Shown: in pieces, positions 60,978 to 64,000 of the stretch
Numbering within the stretch: position 1 is the first letter of the stretch
How the letters are laid out: each line of letters opens with the position of its first letter
Program-made: the position numbers and the translations under genes
Notes under the pieces: model-generated
Databases searched by the model: none
Told to the model about the DNA's origin: nothing
What the model saw: only the letters and a program-made list of their open reading frames with translations
Origin: Flavobacterium sp.
GTDB taxonomy: Bacteria > Bacteroidota > Bacteroidia > Flavobacteriales > Flavobacteriaceae
Assembly (NCBI RefSeq): GCF_035195345.1
Contig: NZ_CP136574.1
Location: 2,689,137-2,753,136 of the forward strand
Direction of reading: 5' to 3'
Length of the DNA stretch: 64,000 bases

Positions 60978-61040
60978 ATGAAAAGCACTATATTATAACC
61001 GAAATAAGTTTCGGAATCAAAAAACAAAAAAGAACGATTA

Positions 61041-61565
61041 ATGAAAAAAACTTACATTTTATTACTCACATTGTTATCTTTAGGTTTGCATGCTCAAACC
61101 TATGGAGAACTCGTTACAATTAAATGCGACACAACTGCTTCTAAAATAGATTTAAAAACGTATATGGATACTTATTTTGTAGAAGAATATGTGAAACCAG
61201 ACAGAGAAATGACTAAAGCTTTTGATCCTGTTTTTTTTGGAGATAAAAGCAAAAGGATGCATACAATTATACTTAATATTTTTTGTAGTACCAGAGGGGA
61301 ATTAATTTCTGGCAGGTTCAGAAACGAACAAATACAACCTAAAGACAACGAAATTATTTTCCTTTTTGAAATTGAAAATGATAGGAATGACATTTCAACG
61401 CATAAAATATATTTTAAAGTAGGTAGTAAAGTACAGGAATCTATACAGAGTAAGTCGTTTGACTATAACAAGCTCCTTGTCTTTTTAAAATGTACTGTAT
61501 TTAAAAATGATTATTTTCCAGAAGATTTAGTCAAAACAGCCTATATTAGAGCTAATAAATTATAG
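61041..61565 (+). CDS. Hypothetical exported protein
   Basis: A 174-aa protein with a signal peptide (MKKTYILLLTLLSLGLHAQ). The mature part has two Cys (TIKCDTTASK, NIFCSTRGELIS) and a beta-rich middle (IIFLFEIEND, THKIYFKVGSKV). No family recognised. It may be periplasmic or surface-located. Confidence 0.65.
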   Translation: MKKTYILLLTLLSLGLHAQTYGELVTIKCDTTASKIDLKTYMDTYFVEEYVKPDREMTKAFDPVFFGDKSKRMHTIILNIFCSTRGELISGRFRNEQIQPKDNEIIFLFEIENDRNDISTHKIYFKVGSKVQESIQSKSFDYNKLLVFLKCTVFKNDYFPEDLVKTAYIRANKL

Positions 61566-61711
61566 TTAATGTATGTTCTACCTCAAACCCAGCTTTTGTG
61601 CAAATACTTTTGCGTTTTTTTATAAATAGGATACTGATACTGAAATGATCCTGAAGTATCCGATATCTCAGATTTGCAATCCATGACTTCAAATAGACAA
61701 ATACCAATAAA

Positions 61712-61747
61712 AAAACCCTGTAAAATGAATGTTTTACAGGGTTTTTT
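61712..61747. terminator. 14-bp terminator hairpin
   Basis: AAAACCCTGTAAAA / TTTTACAGGGTTTT, a perfect 14-bp stem with a 6-nt loop. On the minus strand it directly follows the tRNA-3'-end-like sequence at 61748-61779. The surrounding 61566-61984 stretch has no gene. Confidence 0.8.
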
Positions 61748-61779
61748 GTGGAGTCGGAGAGAATATAGCCAACTCTCTT
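61748..61779 (-). tRNA. tRNA 3'-end-like remnant, possible att site
   Basis: On the minus strand the text ends CTCTCCGACTCCAC and runs straight into the terminator. GAGAG / CTCTC would make a T-stem, but the loop is 11 nt and lacks TTCRANY, and no 5' tRNA half is seen. This is not a functional tRNA. It looks like a displaced 3' end of a tRNA (or tmRNA) left by an integrating element. Confidence 0.4.
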
Positions 61780-61984
61780 ATTACTTTATTTTAAAGGGCT
61801 TTTGAATATTCATTTTTAAATTGTTCCCGAATTTGTACCCTATCAAAATAGATTAAATTGTTCTAAATCTTATTGTTATAAAATTAGTAAATATCTGCAT
61901 TAGAACCAAATATTTATCATACTAATTTTTGAACTAGTTACCAGTTTTTTCAGTGATGTAGCAGTCTTTTTAGCTGATTAAATT

Positions 61985-62248
61985 TTATCCTACTATGCAA
62001 CGCACTACGTGTTCTATTTTAAGTCCAGTATACTCGCAAAATTCTTCTATAGAGATTAGATGGTGTTGTTCTTTATTAAAGTGTTTCTTAATCTTTAATA
62101 GATATAATCTTGCTTGAGCGTATTCTTTTCCCATGATGCGCTGCACATCTTTTGGATATATACATACCCTGGTGCTGCTTGGTATCACTTCTTTTAGTTT
62201 TAATACTTTATCTATGCTTTTGGCTTTGCTTTGCCTAACTTCCTGCAT
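61985..62248 (-). CDS. Small conserved protein, module copy 2
   Basis: An 87-aa protein related to that at 51595-51822 (VCIYPKDVQRIMGKEYAQAR, ISIEEFCEYTGLKIEHVV). No known family is recognised; the predicted helices would fit a small DNA-binding protein. It is divergent from the MARQK-type gene, with 204 bp between the starts. Confidence 0.68.
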   Translation of the reverse strand: MQEVRQSKAKSIDKVLKLKEVIPSSTRVCIYPKDVQRIMGKEYAQARLYLLKIKKHFNKEQHHLISIEEFCEYTGLKIEHVVRCIVG

Positions 62249-62452
62249 TAGACAAATTTAAGTAAAATTTGAATAATTGGTACAATTAAAATAGTTGATT
62301 ATTTATGTTTTTGTATGTTTTCAAAATGAGAGTGTTTGAAATATGAATTTAATAAATGAAACTTTGAATAAATCATTCGGGATTTAGTTGCAACGATTAT
62401 CGAAATGAAAGTGAAATTTGAAAAGGAGTATTAATCAAAAACTTTAGAAATT

Positions 62453-63211
62453 ATGGCTAGACAGAAAGGCATAATTAAATTGAAAGGTACTATCGGGGAT
62501 ATTACTTTTTATAAAACGCAAGATGGTCACTTAGCGAGAGAAAAAGGAGGTATTGATGCTAGTAGAATAGCAAGTGACCCTGCGTTTCAGAGAACGCGTG
62601 AGAATGGCTCTGAATTTGGTAGGGCAGGGAAGGCAGGAAAGATGTTGAGAACGGCTTTACGACCCTTACTTTTAAATTCTGCGGATGGTAGAATGGTGAG
62701 TCGATTGACGCAGGCTATGATGAAAGTGATTCAGGCGGATTTGGTGAGTGTTCGTGGTTTGCGCAATGTAATTGATGGAGAAGCTGAATTGTTATTTGGT
62801 TTTGAATTTAATATTCGTGGTAAGCTTGGTACCACTTTATTTGCTCCATTTGTAGCGACTATTGACCGAGCAGCTGGTGAAATTAAAGTTAATTTGGCAT
62901 CCTTTATTCCTGCGAATATGATTGCTGCTCCTAGTGGAACTACTCACTACAAAATCATTTCTGGTGGAGCTGAAATTGATTTTGAAGCTGAAACGTATGT
63001 GGTTGCTACTTCTGAAACGGCAATTTTACCTTGGGATGGAACTGCTACTGCTCCAATTAATCAAGTGAATGAGGTTACACCTGCAAGTACAAAACCATTG
63101 TTTTTGGCTTTGGGCATTGAGTTCTATCAGGAGATTAATGGGCAAATGTACCCTTTGAAAAATGGTGCTTTTAACCCATTATCGATTGCGAAAGTTGATA
63201 GTGGTGTATAA
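62453..63211 (+). CDS. MARQK-type conserved protein, module copy 2
   Basis: A 252-aa soluble protein, paralogue of 52504-53253. Shared: LKGTIGDITFYKTQDGHLAR, EKGGIDASRI, DPAFQRTRENGSEFG, AGKMLRTALRPLLL, SVRGLRNVIDG and EFYQEINGQMYPLKNGAFNP. The central ~100 residues differ. No catalytic or membrane motif. It leads a compact operon: a DUF5675 gene 14 bp on, then two small hydrophobic proteins. The set resembles a phage lysis or secretion cassette with a structural protein in front; function unknown. Confidence 0.75.
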   Translation: MARQKGIIKLKGTIGDITFYKTQDGHLAREKGGIDASRIASDPAFQRTRENGSEFGRAGKAGKMLRTALRPLLLNSADGRMVSRLTQAMMKVIQADLVSVRGLRNVIDGEAELLFGFEFNIRGKLGTTLFAPFVATIDRAAGEIKVNLASFIPANMIAAPSGTTHYKIISGGAEIDFEAETYVVATSETAILPWDGTATAPINQVNEVTPASTKPLFLALGIEFYQEINGQMYPLKNGAFNPLSIAKVDSGV

Positions 63212-63225
63212 CCAGGTGGTCAGTT

Positions 63226-63618
63226 ATGGTACTATTTTTAACTAGAACTTATTTCCCTGAAGGAACCAATGGTAAACTCGAATGCGAAGGTAAATCGATT
63301 TGTAACACCATTGAATTGCCGTGGAAGATGAACGAAACGAAGGTTTCCTGCATTCCGGAAGGGAAATATTTTATTAGAAAGCGATATAGTGCAAAATACA
63401 AATGGCATTTAGAATTGGTGGATGTACCTAAAAGAAAGTTTATTCTTTTTCATCCTGCTAATAATGCTCAAAAAGAATTACAAGGCTGTATTGCTCCTGT
63501 TACTAAACTTTCTGGACCTGGTTTAGGTTTGCTATCGAGAAAAGCTTTTACGAAGCTAAAAGCATTTGTATACAAAGCATTAGACAATAAAGAAAGTGTT
63601 GTATTAATTATCCAATAG
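63226..63618 (+). CDS. DUF5675 protein
   Basis: A 130-aa protein of the DUF5675 family. The start LTRTYFPEGTNGKL and CNTIELPWKMNET, then IPEGKYFIRKRYS and the key ILFHPANNAQKELQGCIAPV (His, Asn, Gly-Cys-Ile) are the family's marks. The H...GC-I arrangement recalls the His/Cys active site of L,D-transpeptidase-like enzymes, so a cell-wall activity is possible but unproven. Neighbouring holin-like genes support a link to lysis or wall passage. Confidence 0.8.
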   Translation: MVLFLTRTYFPEGTNGKLECEGKSICNTIELPWKMNETKVSCIPEGKYFIRKRYSAKYKWHLELVDVPKRKFILFHPANNAQKELQGCIAPVTKLSGPGLGLLSRKAFTKLKAFVYKALDNKESVVLIIQ

Positions 63619-63630
63619 ATCCTTTACAGG

Positions 63631-63864
63631 ATGACAAAAAACGTAATTATGAAAAAAATCATTACTAGAGCAAAAGCTCCCACACCAAAGTTTTTCAAAG
63701 TGCTTCGAACTGTTGGGTTGGCATTAGCTGCCGTTGGTGGAACTATTTTAGCAGCTCCAATTGCTTTACCTGCCATTGTAACTACCATTGGTGGTTACGT
63801 TGCAGTGGCTGGAGGAGTTTTGTCAGCTGCAAGTCAGCTTACTACAACTGATGACAGCCAATAA
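63631..63864 (+). CDS. Small holin-like membrane protein
   Basis: A 77-aa protein (or 71 aa from the ATG at 63649). A basic N-terminus (KKIITRAKAPTPKFFK) is followed by Ala/Gly-rich hydrophobic segments (VGLALAAVGGTILAAPIALP and GGYVAVAGGVLSAA). This shape is typical of phage holins, though no family can be named. It overlaps the next gene by 14 bp. Confidence 0.68.
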   Translation: MTKNVIMKKIITRAKAPTPKFFKVLRTVGLALAAVGGTILAAPIALPAIVTTIGGYVAVAGGVLSAASQLTTTDDSQ

Positions 63865-64000
63865 TCCCACATTGATGGGAACTGCTGGAGGCACAATTTT
63901 AAGTATTGTACCAAATCTTTCTTCTGATGATATTGCCAAAACGGTTATCTTAGCTACCGTTGGAGCTGTTGTTAGTTTTACGATTTCGTTACTACTTAAA
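63851..64000 (+). CDS. Small hydrophobic protein, 3' end outside window
   Basis: A frame opening at 63851 (MTANNPTLMGTAGGTILSIV) overlaps the preceding gene and runs off the window. It continues with DDIAKTVILATVGAVVSFT and ISLLLK, a TM helix. Likely a second holin-like component of the same cassette. Confidence 0.6.
   Translation, partial: MTANNPTLMGTAGGTILSIVPNLSSDDIAKTVILATVGAVVSFTISLLLK

Overview
The window looks like a chromosome segment of a low-GC Flavobacteriaceae bacterium, most likely Flavobacterium or a close relative. The evidence is the type IX secretion genes (porQ, PorP/SprF with an OmpA/PD40 partner, a secreted protein with a type A sorting tail), TonB-dependent receptor and DUF4252 genes, a rho with a long N-terminal insert, and repeated promoters of the Bacteroidota form TTTG-N19-21-TAnnTTTG. 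Shine-Dalgarno sequences are mostly absent.

From 1 to about 47.6 kb the content is ordinary core genome. A 5'-truncated TonB-dependent receptor is followed by an ECF sigma / putative anti-sigma / DUF4252 operon, an esterase-like hydrolase, an M48 protease, a UMF1-type transporter and lon. Then come porQ-cmk, mlaEFD on the minus strand, a T9SS-exported protein, lpdA, an ABC exporter, truA, rho, the tpiA/TlpA/BT_3928-like/DUF1599 block, folP, rlmH, a class V aminotransferase, a lysophospholipid acyltransferase, a rhomboid protease, the OmpA-PorP/SprF pair and aroC. At 41.6-47.6 kb lies a small Cys-motif secreted protein, an MbnP-like protein, an MbnH-like di-haem peroxidase, a Cys-motif beta-barrel protein and an exported KatG. 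This is best read as a copper/redox envelope locus.

From 47.6 to 51.5 kb is a junction of dispersed non-coding repeats carrying two insertion sequences. One is an IS110-family element with a long structured 5' leader. The other is a complete IS3-family element at 49645-51056 with inverted repeats, a 5-bp target duplication and an A AAA AAG slippery site that joins OrfA to OrfB.

From 51.6 to 64 kb is an accessory island. Two copies of an unrecognised two-gene module bracket it: a minus-strand 75-87 aa protein divergent from a ~250 aa protein starting MAR(L/Q)K. The second copy continues into a DUF5675 protein and two small hydrophobic holin-like proteins. Between the copies is a DpnII-type (GATC) restriction-modification operon whose REase and second methylase genes are separated by a reverse transcriptase, a ~111-nt highly structured non-coding segment and a SLATT-like membrane protein. 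This RT-RNA-SLATT cassette inside an RM operon is the best candidate for an undescribed system. Downstream is a GIY-YIG nuclease gene flanked by hairpin repeats whose arms covary and by a 10-copy 21-bp tandem array, resembling a REP/nuclease partnership. Next is a broken Abi (HEPN) gene behind a strong promoter and a two-hairpin leader resembling an antitoxin RNA, then a truncated DUF262 gene and a tRNA-3'-end-like remnant with its terminator, which may mark an old integration point.
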